From: Candidatus Bathyarchaeota archaeon
GTDB lineage: Archaea > Thermoproteota > Bathyarchaeia > Bathyarchaeales > Bathycorpusculaceae
Direction: 5' to 3'
Assembly (NCBI GenBank): GCA_026014665.1
Contig: JAOZHX010000009.1
Coordinates: forward strand, 1 to 43,779
DNA length: 43,779 nt
Shown: positions 15,644 to 24,548 of the stretch, in pieces
Layout of the letters: every line of letters begins with the position of its first letter
Numbering within the stretch: position 1 is the first letter of the stretch
Notes under the pieces: generated by a model
What the model was told of the DNA's origin: nothing
Databases searched by the model: none
The model's input: the letters and a program-made list of their open reading frames with translations, nothing else
Made by a program: the position numbers and the translations under genes

Positions 15644-15799
15644 ATGACTAACCATGTAACAGCAACCGTTCCAAACGATGTCTTTGCAGCTATCGAGAAA
15701 CTTAGAGGCAACAAAAGCCGCAACCTATACATACGCGAAATAATCTGTAGCTTTCCAGAAATAGCGGAATACGTTAAAAATCAACCTAAAATCAGTTAA
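15644..15799 (+). CDS. Ribbon-helix-helix protein (51 residues)
   Basis: ATG at 15644 follows the TAA of the previous gene directly. The product has a beta strand (HVTATVPNDVFAAIEKL), a short linker rich in Asn, Lys and Arg, then a second helix (RNLYIREIICSFPEIAEYV): a compact RHH fold. Small RHH proteins repress viral promoters as dimers. Being the last gene of the capsid operon it could signal back on early or late promoters. It is the second RHH protein of this genome and is cleaner in its fold than the one at 12.4 kb. Confidence 0.7.
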   Translation: MTNHVTATVPNDVFAAIEKLRGNKSRNLYIREIICSFPEIAEYVKNQPKIS

Positions 15800-15807
15800 T
15801 CCCCCTC

Positions 15808-15816
15808 TTTTTTTTT
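15808..15816 (+). terminator. Poly-T terminator
   Basis: Nine T after CCCCCTC, nine bases behind the stop at 15799. It closes the capsid operon before the neck/tail operon. Confidence 0.65.
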
Positions 15817-15823
15817 ATAACAA

Positions 15824-15860
15824 CCTTTAAAAATAAGAAAATTAACTATTACGATTACGA
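15824..15860 (+). promoter_or_regulatory. Promoter of the neck/tail operon with TACGATTA-type motif
   Basis: An AT-rich box (CCTTTAAAAATAAG, 15824-15837) is followed by ACTATTACGATTACGA (15845-15860), with GATTACGAGGAATAAG leading into the ATG at 15871. GAGGAA serves as ribosome site. Confidence 0.6.
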
Positions 15861-15870
15861 GGAATAAGAA

Positions 15871-16527
15871 ATGGCTGATTACGCGAACCCTTCAAACGTA
15901 AAAGAAAACTGTGGTGTAACATACCCAGAGTTAGGTTTCGAAAACGAAAACGCTTTTGAAACAGCGATTTCCCGTCTAATTACGAGAGCGTCACGTTTAA
16001 TCGACAGATACTGTGGTGTACCAGACAACTTTTTTAATGGTGGAGCACAAATTACACAGATAAACGACGGTTCCACCGAAGATAGCGAATTCACTTATGA
16101 CGGGTCACTTCGGCAACTTAAAAAAAGTTTTGATAACCGAGTATACATACTTGACTTTACCCCTGTTATACAGATTAGCGGTGTATACGAAAACACTGCG
16201 TTAACGGGTTCACCTGTCTGGGTTGAAATAACAAACTACAGTTTCAACCCAGTTACTGGCAGAATCGTTTTCAGTAACCAAGACTTTCCAGCAAGCGGAG
16301 TAGACAACGTTAAATTTGTTTATACAGCAGGATACGAGACGCTTCCAAGCGAGATAGAGTTAGCTTGTGAAGAACTTGTCCAGAACGCTTTAATGAAAAT
16401 GAACAAGAATCAACTTAACGCTAAAATCCGTTTTGGTGCAGCTCAACCCATCGAAACTCAACCTACACTTCAAATAAACAGCGAAATAAAAGAAGCCCTT
16501 AACCCATATAAAAGAAGGAATTTCTGA
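15871..16527 (+). CDS. Head-tail connector (gp6-like adaptor)
   Basis: A 218-residue protein, first of the neck/tail operon. The N-terminal helical part (ENAFETAISRLITRASRLIDRYCG) and the C-terminal part (FVYTAGYETLPSEIELACEELVQNALMK) are the recognisable halves of the gp6/gp15-type adaptor that docks under the portal; between them is a beta insert. Y-x-A-G-Y-x-x-L/P-P-x-x-I-x-x-A is typical. It is followed by overlapping neck genes in the classic order. Confidence 0.75.
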   Translation: MADYANPSNVKENCGVTYPELGFENENAFETAISRLITRASRLIDRYCGVPDNFFNGGAQITQINDGSTEDSEFTYDGSLRQLKKSFDNRVYILDFTPVIQISGVYENTALTGSPVWVEITNYSFNPVTGRIVFSNQDFPASGVDNVKFVYTAGYETLPSEIELACEELVQNALMKMNKNQLNAKIRFGAAQPIETQPTLQINSEIKEALNPYKRRNF

Positions 16528-16994
16528 TGGATAGACCAGATATTGTATTAAAAGATTATTTGTCAAACGAACAAACGTGGACTTTTACAGAAGAAGGTTT
16601 AACGTTAAACGACATTGTTTTTTCCACTCGCGACTGGACAGACACTGGAGCCTTCAAAAACGGTAAACCCCACGTTGTAGTAAAATTGGCTGGTTGGGAG
16701 CGGCTTCAAGAAGCAGAAGAAACCCTACACAAGTTTATTTTCATAGTCGAGGTGGCAGTCCACTGCCCAGACAAAACAGAGTCAACGGTGGAAGCTAAAA
16801 AAACGTTGCAGTGGCTTATCGGCGAAAAAGTAAAGTTTTTAGTTGACGGCATCGACGCTTCAGTTTTAAGTGGTTGGAATTCAGCAGTTGCCAATTTGGG
16901 TACATTCGCCGACGCAATCGAGGTTTTACCTGAAACTTTAGTGTTAAACATCACGGTGACAGCTTACATAAACTGGGTGCAAGGTGGCAACTAA
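16527..16994 (+). CDS. Neck / head-completion protein (probable)
   Basis: A 155-residue protein. Its ATG overlaps the stop of the connector gene. Mixed alpha/beta; an EEGLTLNDIVFSTRDW strand region, then KTESTVEAKKTLQWLIGEKVK helix, then a beta C terminus ending NITVTAYINWVQGGN. The V.V.AYI ending resembles tail terminator/completion proteins of long-tailed phages. Assigned by gene order (connector, neck, gp10-like, major tail protein). Whether it is the stopper or the terminator cannot be decided. Confidence 0.6.
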   Translation: MDRPDIVLKDYLSNEQTWTFTEEGLTLNDIVFSTRDWTDTGAFKNGKPHVVVKLAGWERLQEAEETLHKFIFIVEVAVHCPDKTESTVEAKKTLQWLIGEKVKFLVDGIDASVLSGWNSAVANLGTFADAIEVLPETLVLNITVTAYINWVQGGN

Positions 16995-17456
16995 ATGTTA
17001 GAACTTAAAGTGGAAACATTCGATAACGTTTCAACCGTTTTAGTTACAGAAAAAATACTCAGTCCAAATCAACTGTTAAGTTTCGTTAACGAAGTAGCTA
17101 AAATAGCGGAAGAAAACATTTTGAATTTTTTAGGTAAACATATCCGAACTGGACAAACATACTATTCTGTTAGACGCCGACTAATTTTAATGTCAGACAA
17201 TCAGGTTTCTATCGGTGTAGGTAGCTACACGCGGGGTTTTCAACTTAGGATTTTAGATAAAGGCAGAAAAGAAGTTTATCCAGTTCGCGCAAAGAAACTT
17301 AGGTTTCTGCTTTATCCGTCTCAAGTAGTCATATTCGCAAGTCATTCACGCGCTGTGCCCGCTTCGGGCATAATGAAATCTTCAAGCGAGATAGCTTTAG
17401 CCCGCAGTAGGCAAATCGCGGATTCAACTCTGCGAACTCAAACATATTTAAGGTGA
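16995..17456 (+). CDS. HK97 gp10-like neck/tail-completion protein (probable)
   Basis: A 153-residue protein directly after the previous gene. A helix with AKIAEENILNFLGKHIRTGQTYYSV is followed by a beta core (VSIGVGSYTRGFQLRILDKGRKEVYPVRAKKLRF), which is the layout of gp10-like proteins: N-terminal helix, the G..Y..GFQ..G...ypv.aK.L motif, and a C-terminal helix. Family knowledge places this at the head-tail joint. Strongly basic C terminus. Confidence 0.65.
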   Translation: MLELKVETFDNVSTVLVTEKILSPNQLLSFVNEVAKIAEENILNFLGKHIRTGQTYYSVRRRLILMSDNQVSIGVGSYTRGFQLRILDKGRKEVYPVRAKKLRFLLYPSQVVIFASHSRAVPASGIMKSSSEIALARSRQIADSTLRTQTYLR

Positions 17457-17462
17457 TAAAAC

Positions 17463-18260
17463 ATGACAACAGGAAAAAATTGGGTTTTAGGAACATACAG
17501 CGGTTCCACAGGTCAAAATCTTGGTGGAAAACCGTTTAACGTAAAAATCGAACGACACATGTTATCCACAGCAGATGAAGCAGGAACAGCACAACGTAGA
17601 CTGGTAAATCAAGCGGCAAGCGGTATCTACTACATTATAACGTTCAAGTTGAAACTGCAAAACCTATATTTTATAACAACGTATTGTATGCCAAGTGAAG
17701 AAGGTGATTTGCCAAGTTTTAACTTGTACACCGACGACGGTATAGAAAAACGGGGCTTCACAAACTGTTTAGTGGATACATGCCAAATAAGTGTTGAACA
17801 AGGTGGCAAAGCGGTTGTGGCTTCCGTTAAAGTGTTAGCTATAAGTTCAGAGTCTGCAAACATTTCTATCACGCCAGCAACGGCTGCTCCAATAACTAAA
17901 GCGGGTATCCTTACAACGTTGAATAATATACAATTAACTAAATGGGTTAACATCGATTTCGGCGTAAACAACAACGTTCAAGTCGTAGAGTCAGGTAACG
18001 GCGTAGAATGCACTGAAATCTTTGCTCAACAAGCAGTCTACAGTGGCAGACTTAGATGGATAAAAACTGGGGCGTTAGCTTACGGTTTCTCTACAACTAC
18101 TAAACACATTTTAACTATAACTGTCATAGACAATGAATCTACAAGTAAAACATTAACTTTCAGTAACGCTATCGGTTCCCCTAACAGTAAAGACGTTGAA
18201 GAACTCGGTTTAACTTTTGAAGAAGTAAACTGGATAGCGGATACGATGGTGATTTCCTGA
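17463..18260 (+). CDS. Major tail protein (tail tube)
   Basis: A 265-residue, Thr/Ser/Val-rich, all-beta protein located between the neck genes and the tail chaperones, where tube proteins are always found. Strands such as GIYYIITFKLKLQNLYFITTYCMP and FSTTTKHILTITVIDNESTSKTLTFS fit the tube fold. It is probably present in many copies. No sheath protein follows, so the tail should be non-contractile. Its stop overlaps the ATG of the chaperone gene. Confidence 0.75.
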   Translation: MTTGKNWVLGTYSGSTGQNLGGKPFNVKIERHMLSTADEAGTAQRRLVNQAASGIYYIITFKLKLQNLYFITTYCMPSEEGDLPSFNLYTDDGIEKRGFTNCLVDTCQISVEQGGKAVVASVKVLAISSESANISITPATAAPITKAGILTTLNNIQLTKWVNIDFGVNNNVQVVESGNGVECTEIFAQQAVYSGRLRWIKTGALAYGFSTTTKHILTITVIDNESTSKTLTFSNAIGSPNSKDVEELGLTFEEVNWIADTMVIS

Positions 18261-18637
18261 TGCGACCAATCAAAACTGTTGAGATTCCAGAATCTTTAGT
18301 TGGCGAAGAATGGGCTGGAAGATACGTTGTAAACGAACTTAACGCTGTTGAGTATCTGCAAACAATAGATTACGCTTCCCGTTTCTGTCGAGACAACATT
18401 AAAGATTGGGATGGAAAAATTCCACCCCAAATTCTTCAAATAGCTGTCGTTGCTTTAAGCGTAAAAAAAGAAGAACCAAAAGACGACTTAACCGATTTAT
18501 ATTTGCCAATCGATATGCCAAGTAAACTGTACGAAATCTTTAGCGCAATCAGTTTACCCGTTAACACTTTAAGCACAGAAGAGTACCGTTCCCTTTTTTT
18601 AGAATCCAAAACAGAGAAGAAAACGAAGCAGGGTTAA
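18260..18637 (+). CDS. Tail assembly chaperone, short form (G-like)
   Basis: A 125-residue helical, acidic protein between tube and tape-measure genes, the fixed place of the G-type chaperone. Helices around residues 22-60 and 85-115; an acidic/Pro linker (KKEEPKDDLTDLYLP) connects them. Family knowledge: this protein coats the tape measure and recruits tube subunits. Near its end, at 18595-18601, the heptamer T TTT TTA is in the reading frame for a -1 slip. Confidence 0.75.
   Translation: MRPIKTVEIPESLVGEEWAGRYVVNELNAVEYLQTIDYASRFCRDNIKDWDGKIPPQILQIAVVALSVKKEEPKDDLTDLYLPIDMPSKLYEIFSAISLPVNTLSTEEYRSLFLESKTEKKTKQG
18595..18601 (+). promoter_or_regulatory. Programmed -1 frameshift site (slippery heptamer T TTT TTA)
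   Basis: Codons CTT TTT TTA (18593-18601) give the canonical X XXY YYZ pattern with zero-frame TTT TTA. After a -1 slip the next codon starts at 18601 and the frame stays open to the TGA at 18766-18768, passing in frame through the 43-codon ORF. A possible stem AGGGT/ACCCT lies about 27 bases downstream, farther than usual. Confidence 0.75.
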
Positions 18638-18768
18638 TGATTACCCTATTCAATTTAGGCGCACTGAAAGCGGCAGATTTAACGGCTCGTCAACTTAACC
18701 AGTTAATCTGTTATCTACGTGTGCAACAATTAAATCGAGAATTAGAAGAAGGAGAAAGAGAAGAATGA
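18637..18768 (+). CDS. Tail assembly chaperone, T part (mainly as -1 frameshift extension)
   Basis: A 43-codon ORF (starts MITLFNLGALKAAD) whose ATG shares a base with the previous stop. It ends in a helix ELEEGEREE and overlaps the tape-measure start (ATGA). Because its frame is -1 relative to the G-like gene and is open back to the slippery site, the expected main product is a 169-residue GT-type fusion (114 residues of the short form plus 55). The T part, helical with ADLTARQLNQLI, would contact the tape measure. Free translation from the ATG is also possible, since a coupled TAATG overlap is present. Confidence 0.7.
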   Translation: MITLFNLGALKAADLTARQLNQLICYLRVQQLNRELEEGEREE

Positions 18769-19556
18769 GTTTCAAATATGAAATGGTGTTTACAGCCAAC
18801 AACTTTGCAAGTAATGGGATAACCCAAATTACTTACGAGGTTCAAGAATTAAACATTCGACTTGACCAAACAACAGAAAAAGCCTCTAAGACGGCTTCAT
18901 CGTTTAGAGGCTTAAACAGTTCTATAACTACAGGTTTATTAACCGCTACAAGGGATGCTCGAACAGAATTTAAAAATTTTGATGCTGAAACGAACAGGAT
19001 GGCTATGTCTCTTAGGGGACTTATATTTGGTTTACAGATGACTGCCTTCTCGATTACTATGATAACCAGTTACATGTACAGTATGGAATCCGCTCAGCTA
19101 AGTTTACAGGGAGCACAAGAACGCTACAACGAAGCGTTACGGGAACATGGAGCGGCAAGTTCAGAAGCTCGAAGCGCACTACGTTCACTGGAGCAAGCCC
19201 AAATAAACTATCAACGTTCAGCCACCATGAGTCAAATAATGACTATCAGTTTAGGGTTACAGTTTGTAAGCCTCGTAATAAGCAGTTACCAAGCTATTCC
19301 AGCAATCCAAAAATTAACTGACAGTTTAAAAGCGTACAACACTGTAAGCGCAATCAGTAAAGCCATGAATCCTTGGGGTTGGGTGGCGTTGGCTGGTGGT
19401 ATAGCTATCGGTGCAGGAGCCGTTTACGCGATTAACCAAATGCAGAACAACCAAAAAAGCAACGTTAACGTCGCCATCCAATACGATGAAGGCGTAATAG
19501 CTGAATTCGAGAGAATCGCAACTAACAAAACCAAAAATGTAGGTGTAGTGCCATGA
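18765..19556 (+). CDS. Tape measure protein (short)
   Basis: A 263-residue protein following the chaperones. Charged coiled-coil-like helices at residues 25-85 and 115-150 flank hydrophobic spans at about 85-108 (LRGLIFGLQMTAFSITMITSYMY), 155-178 and 203-225 (GWVALAGGIAIGAGAVYAI). Helices with two or three membrane-like spans are characteristic of tape measures, which set tail length and help DNA cross the membrane. At roughly 1.5 angstrom per residue it predicts a tail of only about 40 nm, unusually short for a long-tailed virus. Its ATG overlaps the T-part stop. Confidence 0.75.
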   Translation: MSFKYEMVFTANNFASNGITQITYEVQELNIRLDQTTEKASKTASSFRGLNSSITTGLLTATRDARTEFKNFDAETNRMAMSLRGLIFGLQMTAFSITMITSYMYSMESAQLSLQGAQERYNEALREHGAASSEARSALRSLEQAQINYQRSATMSQIMTISLGLQFVSLVISSYQAIPAIQKLTDSLKAYNTVSAISKAMNPWGWVALAGGIAIGAGAVYAINQMQNNQKSNVNVAIQYDEGVIAEFERIATNKTKNVGVVP

Positions 19557-22500
19557 GTATACGTAAACATGTTTCACCCCATACTCATTTAGCAAGCGAA
19601 ATAGTCGGCGACTTAGCAGCTATTATAACTCAAATGAATCAAAATAGTAACATCGGTTACAACGGCTTAGGAATCTTAAACGTTAGAGGCGAACACCAAG
19701 TTTTAAGTAAACTGGACATTTTGAATTATATTTGGGGATACCAAAATGGTATATGGATACCTAACTCGCTTACGTTTCCAACAGGCGAAAGCAGTTTACG
19801 TTTTCAAGATACAAGTAGCGGCAACTACATTGACCTTTTTATGATTAAAATAGAAGGATACCCTAACCCGCAAGAATATGACGTAATATTCGGTATCAGC
19901 CACGGTTTACTTGTAAAGAAAGATATAAGTTGCGGGGGTTTCGTTTCAGCCAATCAAGGTTTAATTGCGCTTGGGTCGGGAATGACAAGCCAATTTGACC
20001 CCGCAGGCGCGTGGCTGGTTCACAGCGAAAAATCAAGTTTACATGACATCGAAACCCGCACTTCGGCTCCTTCTAACCCGCAGACTGGACAATTATATAT
20101 CAACTCAACCAACGACCACCTTTACCGTTATAACGGTAGCAGTTGGGTTGACTGTGGAGACAAAGACGACGCCAACTATTATTTTGACACTTTCTACATT
20201 CGCAGAGCGGGTTACACGACGCCTATTCCACCCTTCGCGACGCCTAACGTTCCTATCCCCTACAGTGAACTGGGGCATCTGCGTTGCGCTAATATTACTG
20301 CAAGCAACATTAATCCCAACGCCGACAACACTTTTGGGTTAGGTAACCCAACCGCTAAATGGCAAGGTATAATGACTTACACTCTATACACTGACAGTCT
20401 TAAGAAACTTAACGGCGACGACTGGTTCGGTTCAAGCGGTGGAGAATTCACAGTTGATGTTACTATTCTTAAAGCTACACCCACTTTAAACTTGAAAGCA
20501 AACACTGCATCTAACCCCACCATCACCTTCTATGACGATTCAGTTCTCAAAATGTCTTTAGCGTACAGTAGCAGTCTTGACCAACTATTCATCTATGACC
20601 ATTTAGGTAGCAAAGTGATAGCTACCCTTAATCATGCGGGTAATTTTGGTGCATTCGGCGACATCCAAAGCGGCGGCAACCTAATTGCGGGCGCAAACCT
20701 TTCAGTTACGGGCGTCGTAACAAGCAACCTCGTTATCCAGAAAGCCACCCCGCAGCTTAGTTTATACGCTAACACCGCATCCGACGCCTCTATCCTGTTT
20801 TATGATGCGTCTGTGCATAAGATGAATTTGAGTTATCAAAGCAGCACCGACATACTGTTCCTCTACGATGTGGTTGGCAGTAAAACTTTGGCTTCTTGGA
20901 CTCATAACGGAGACTTCGGCGCATATCGTCACATTACGGCGGGCGGCGACTTTGTGGTCTCCAACAACAGCAACTACATTAAGCTCCGTAACGGTGCAAC
21001 TCGCCTCTACAGTGACAGCGACGGCGAACTCAAAGTTCTCAACGCAAGCGACGCCTTAAGCGACATCAAAGTTAGCAACATAAAAGGCGACCACTTAAAC
21101 AGTGCTTCTGGTTCAGGTATCTACCTATTTGACCACCTTAAATTCTGGAACGGCTCGGCAGGTCTAAAACTCTACGACGCCACAAACAATTCTGGAAGCA
21201 CTGGGCAAATTTTGACAGTAAATGCTTCAGGTTTACCTGTCTGGACAACTGCAAGTTCATGGAATGGTGGCACAGTAACCAACGACATAGACATCACCAA
21301 CGGCAAAGCGTTACGTTTCCCTTCACCAAGCGACCCCTATAAAGCTATTGACCTGTGGAATTGGCGTAGTATTTGGGGTAAGAATACATACGATATAGAA
21401 ATTGACACCGCATATAATGGTAATTTTACTCCAAGATTACTGATTAAAGGTAACGGAGCGCAAGGAAGTTGTCCGATTATTAGTTATGAAACCATCAAGA
21501 TTCCAGCAAACATGCATGGAATAGGTTACGGTGACGCGGCTAATGGTACTTATCCTGTGGCTATTGGTATGTTTCATGCAGGGACATCAGGTTTAGGTTC
21601 TTTGGTGTTTACGACTGACGGGTGGGATTATAATCCCAGTTTTAGTTGGCGTAATAGTCGCGATAGCAATTTAATTATGGCTCTTGATAGCAACGGAAAA
21701 TTATGGCTTACTGGAGAACTCTACACCTTTAATGGTGTTGCGTTAACGCTTGGTCAAGATACTAAAGTTGAACATGCTAACACTGTTTACTTCAACTTAA
21801 ACAGCAGCAACAGTGGTACAGTACAAGTTACCCTGCAACAGGCGGGGGCAGATAAACTTATACTGCGACATTATAGCGGCAACAGTTACCTTTCAAGTGC
21901 GGCAGGCGCTTTGTATCTTGCTGGTTCAACAGTGCGTAGCCAAAACGATTTTGTAGCTGAAGCAGGCTGCTATATTAACACATCAAACCCCGCGCTTACA
22001 TTGCAGGTTAGTGGCAGTAACCGTATTAGTTTGGGCTTTAACGGTTCAAACAGTTTTATAAATGTAACTAACGCTGGAGATTTTGGTATAACAAATCAGA
22101 ACGGTAACATAAGTTTAGCTGCTTCAAGCGGCTACATTTGGATAGGTAACAACCAAATAATCCCCACATACGGTGGACAGGGACAAATCGGCAACTCAAC
22201 TTATTATTGGTCAGCAGTAGTAGCCCGCAATGTACTACCCGACAGCAGCAGTTATGGCTCACTTGGCAATACCACATATTGGTGGAAATATGTATATCTT
22301 GAAGAATTATGGACACATAACTATTCAGGTCACACCTTTGACAACTACGACGACCTATCACTTGTAAAACTCTGGGGTGAAAAAGACGCCGAAGTCCCAG
22401 ACACATACGACAGCACAAAAATTATACCCCCAAAAAACGACCCCTTCATTATGCTAAAGCACCCAGAAAAACCCGAATTCTACAACCTTTTTGACATGGT

Positions 22501-22675
22501 GAGTTTTGGGTTAGGTTGCGCTAAAGCACTCGCTAAACGCCACGACGAAACAAGTGACCTCTTGCTCGCCTTCTACGACGGTGTAGAAGTGCATGACCAA
22601 AAGATAGCGGCGCTGGAAACACAAATCCAAGAACTCAAAGAAGAATTAAATAAAATTAAAGGTGAAAAAGTTTGA
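19553..22675 (+). CDS. Large tail fibre / tail-tip protein
   Basis: A 1040-residue protein rich in Gly, Ser, Asn and Thr. The N terminus (HVSPHTHLASEIVGD) resembles the collar motif of tail fibres. Residues about 280-480 contain two imperfect repeats of about 95 residues (each with KATP.L.L.ANTAS, a YD.S..KM.L.Y element, and G.FGA). Residues about 860-960 have repeated ..STYYWSAVVARNV.. / ..NTTYWWKYVYLEEL.. units. The C terminus ends in a clear coiled coil (about 1005-1038) behind a helical domain that may act as a trimerisation or self-chaperone domain; the canonical S74 endosialidase signature is not seen. It probably forms a trimeric host-binding fibre. The base pattern changes near 21.3-22.2 kb, suggesting recombination. 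Confidence 0.75.
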   Translation: MSIRKHVSPHTHLASEIVGDLAAIITQMNQNSNIGYNGLGILNVRGEHQVLSKLDILNYIWGYQNGIWIPNSLTFPTGESSLRFQDTSSGNYIDLFMIKIEGYPNPQEYDVIFGISHGLLVKKDISCGGFVSANQGLIALGSGMTSQFDPAGAWLVHSEKSSLHDIETRTSAPSNPQTGQLYINSTNDHLYRYNGSSWVDCGDKDDANYYFDTFYIRRAGYTTPIPPFATPNVPIPYSELGHLRCANITASNINPNADNTFGLGNPTAKWQGIMTYTLYTDSLKKLNGDDWFGSSGGEFTVDVTILKATPTLNLKANTASNPTITFYDDSVLKMSLAYSSSLDQLFIYDHLGSKVIATLNHAGNFGAFGDIQSGGNLIAGANLSVTGVVTSNLVIQKATPQLSLYANTASDASILFYDASVHKMNLSYQSSTDILFLYDVVGSKTLASWTHNGDFGAYRHITAGGDFVVSNNSNYIKLRNGATRLYSDSDGELKVLNASDALSDIKVSNIKGDHLNSASGSGIYLFDHLKFWNGSAGLKLYDATNNSGSTGQILTVNASGLPVWTTASSWNGGTVTNDIDITNGKALRFPSPSDPYKAIDLWNWRSIWGKNTYDIEIDTAYNGNFTPRLLIKGNGAQGSCPIISYETIKIPANMHGIGYGDAANGTYPVAIGMFHAGTSGLGSLVFTTDGWDYNPSFSWRNSRDSNLIMALDSNGKLWLTGELYTFNGVALTLGQDTKVEHANTVYFNLNSSNSGTVQVTLQQAGADKLILRHYSGNSYLSSAAGALYLAGSTVRSQNDFVAEAGCYINTSNPALTLQVSGSNRISLGFNGSNSFINVTNAGDFGITNQNGNISLAASSGYIWIGNNQIIPTYGGQGQIGNSTYYWSAVVARNVLPDSSSYGSLGNTTYWWKYVYLEELWTHNYSGHTFDNYDDLSLVKLWGEKDAEVPDTYDSTKIIPPKNDPFIMLKHPEKPEFYNLFDMVSFGLGCAKALAKRHDETSDLLLAFYDGVEVHDQKIAALETQIQELKEELNKIKGEKV

Positions 22676-24480
22676 CAGACATCGAAGTAAGTTACTATAA
22701 CGGTTCAACGTGGGTTTCTCTTTCAGACTACGTTAACCGACTTGAAGTTGAAGAATGCGGAATCCAAAAAGTGTCAAGCGCGATAGTTAACACTAAAATA
22801 ACAAGTCGCAGTAACCTACAAGACTTTTTAAGTAACCCTTACCGTTTAATGCGTATCCGTGCATACGTAGACGGCTGGCAAACTTTGCTGTATGGTTACT
22901 GTAATAAACCATACGTTAAAACTGTAACTGGAACTATAAATGAAAAAACAAAAATGAGTCTCGACGTTAAAGGTTTCATGAGCCGTTTAAGTAACGACAC
23001 TAAAACAAAAGATTACTACGCTTTACAATCCGCTTGCACACCATACACTAATGAAAGTATCAGTTACCGTGAAATGCTCGAAGACGCTTTAACTTATCCA
23101 GACAGCCGAGACGGCAACTTTCCTTACGGTACAGGTTTCGTTATTGATGCTGCTTCAAACGTTAACGGAATCGATGCAGCTATAAGTGGCGTAGCAAACT
23201 GGGAAAACCAAACCCTCTTTGAAATTGTCCGTTTAACCTGTGAACACATCGGCTACGACGGCTACTACTATCTCGCTAACGAGTCTTCGTCGCCTACAAT
23301 TAAACTGTTTCCATTTAACAAGTCATCCACTTTTAATTTGACTGCCCCCTTCATCGGCGAACCCACATGGGAAGGGGGTGCACTTGATGATGTAGCGAAC
23401 AAAATTTACCTTGAAGGTGGCGTAGATAAAGGTGTACCAAGTGATGGGGATAGATGGACAGAGTACGGTTACGTTAAATATAACCCTAAAATTTGGTCAG
23501 CGACAATTTATTCTGGTAACATTCTGAACCCCACCTATCTTGGTACAGGAAACATAGAAGATGCAAACAACACTGTATTTAATTCAATTTACAGAGTTGG
23601 TGCTAAATGTTTAAAGTTTTCCACAACAAACAGTTCCGCAAGTATACTTCAAGTTATATTAAACATCCAAAACAGTGAACACGTATACATAGATACGACT
23701 AACAGAATGACAAGTTTAGTGTTAAACTTAAAAGTGTTTAAGATAAATTATGCTACTATAGAAACCTTCCCATTCTCTGTAGAACTTATAGATGACACTG
23801 GAAATATCATAGCATACGCTATCGATAAATACAGAGATTACATCGTAACTGACCCTTACGGTTATGGTGGGGGCTACAACGTTTACGGTTTGTTAAGTGA
23901 CTTCGAAAACGTACTCGTTATTCCTTTAAACACAAAAATATCGACGGATAAAAGTCTATATAACACTTGGTATCAAGTTACTGGTTCAAGTTTTAATTGG
24001 AGTAAAATAAAATATGTAGTATTCAAATTAATTAGAAGCCTAAACAACTCGGTTCAAGAGTGGGGTTTCTACGTTGACGGTTTACAATTTTATGGTGGAC
24101 AAAAAATAAGTTTCTTCCATCCACTTAACCCACCTGTTTACGACCAAAACAGCATCAACACTTACGGTTTACATATCTACAAGCATACTGACGCAAACGT
24201 TTCCAGTTTCGAGCAAGCCGTAGCCGAAAAAAACCGTATCTTAAACAACTTGAAGAACCCAATCAACGTTTTAAAAGTAAAAAAGGTTGCTCCATCCACT
24301 CAGCTTTATCCGTCTAACGTTGTAACCACCAACACTGTCGAGTACCGTATAAACAAAATAAAGTACGAGTGGCAAAGTAGAACTAAACTTTTAACTGCTG
24401 AATACAGTTTAATCGAAAAAACCAGTCCGTTGCCACCTATCTGGACTGAACAGAACGTTTTAAGATACTTAATTAAATAA
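22672..24480 (+). CDS. Tail-tip / baseplate hub-like protein
   Basis: A 602-residue protein starting at TTG 22672, overlapping the fibre stop (TTGA). The first 100 residues (YNGSTWVSLSDYVNRLEVEE, then RAYVDGWQTLLYGYCNKP) look like a hub/distal-tail beta domain, and the later part has W.L...R.T.EHIGYDGYYYLANE followed by a beta-sandwich insert (about 290-480) that may bind sugar. The last 100 residues (AVAEKNRILNNLKNPINVLKVKK...YRINKIKYEWQS) again match hub-type proteins, in which a terminal domain of this kind ends the cell-puncturing unit. Last gene of the tail operon, followed by a poly-T stretch. Confidence 0.65.
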   Translation: MTDIEVSYYNGSTWVSLSDYVNRLEVEECGIQKVSSAIVNTKITSRSNLQDFLSNPYRLMRIRAYVDGWQTLLYGYCNKPYVKTVTGTINEKTKMSLDVKGFMSRLSNDTKTKDYYALQSACTPYTNESISYREMLEDALTYPDSRDGNFPYGTGFVIDAASNVNGIDAAISGVANWENQTLFEIVRLTCEHIGYDGYYYLANESSSPTIKLFPFNKSSTFNLTAPFIGEPTWEGGALDDVANKIYLEGGVDKGVPSDGDRWTEYGYVKYNPKIWSATIYSGNILNPTYLGTGNIEDANNTVFNSIYRVGAKCLKFSTTNSSASILQVILNIQNSEHVYIDTTNRMTSLVLNLKVFKINYATIETFPFSVELIDDTGNIIAYAIDKYRDYIVTDPYGYGGGYNVYGLLSDFENVLVIPLNTKISTDKSLYNTWYQVTGSSFNWSKIKYVVFKLIRSLNNSVQEWGFYVDGLQFYGGQKISFFHPLNPPVYDQNSINTYGLHIYKHTDANVSSFEQAVAEKNRILNNLKNPINVLKVKKVAPSTQLYPSNVVTTNTVEYRINKIKYEWQSRTKLLTAEYSLIEKTSPLPPIWTEQNVLRYLIK

Positions 24481-24486
24481 ACCCTA

Positions 24487-24497
24487 TTTTTTTTTTT
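24487..24497 (+). terminator. Poly-T terminator of the tail operon
   Basis: Eleven T begin seven bases after the TAA at 24480, on the plus strand. Confidence 0.75.
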
Positions 24498-24501
24498 AAC
24501 C

Positions 24502-24530
24502 GTAATATTTATTACTACGATTACTAATAA
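24502..24530 (+). promoter_or_regulatory. Promoter with TACTACGATTACTAA motif
   Basis: A weak AT box (GTAATATTTATT, 24502-24513) merges into ACTACGATTACTAATAA (24513-24529); the coupled genes starting at 24549 follow. Confidence 0.5.
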
Positions 24531-24548
24531 CATGATGGGTTGAAATCC

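Noticed and set aside
18629..18650. Stem AGGGT/ACCCT as the frameshift stimulator
   Set aside because: It is about 27 bases from the slippery site, beyond the usual 5-9 bases, and only five pairs; mentioned but not claimed as functional.
19553..22675. Diversity-generating retroelement acting on fibre genes
   Set aside because: No reverse transcriptase and no template/variable repeat pair could be found in the window.
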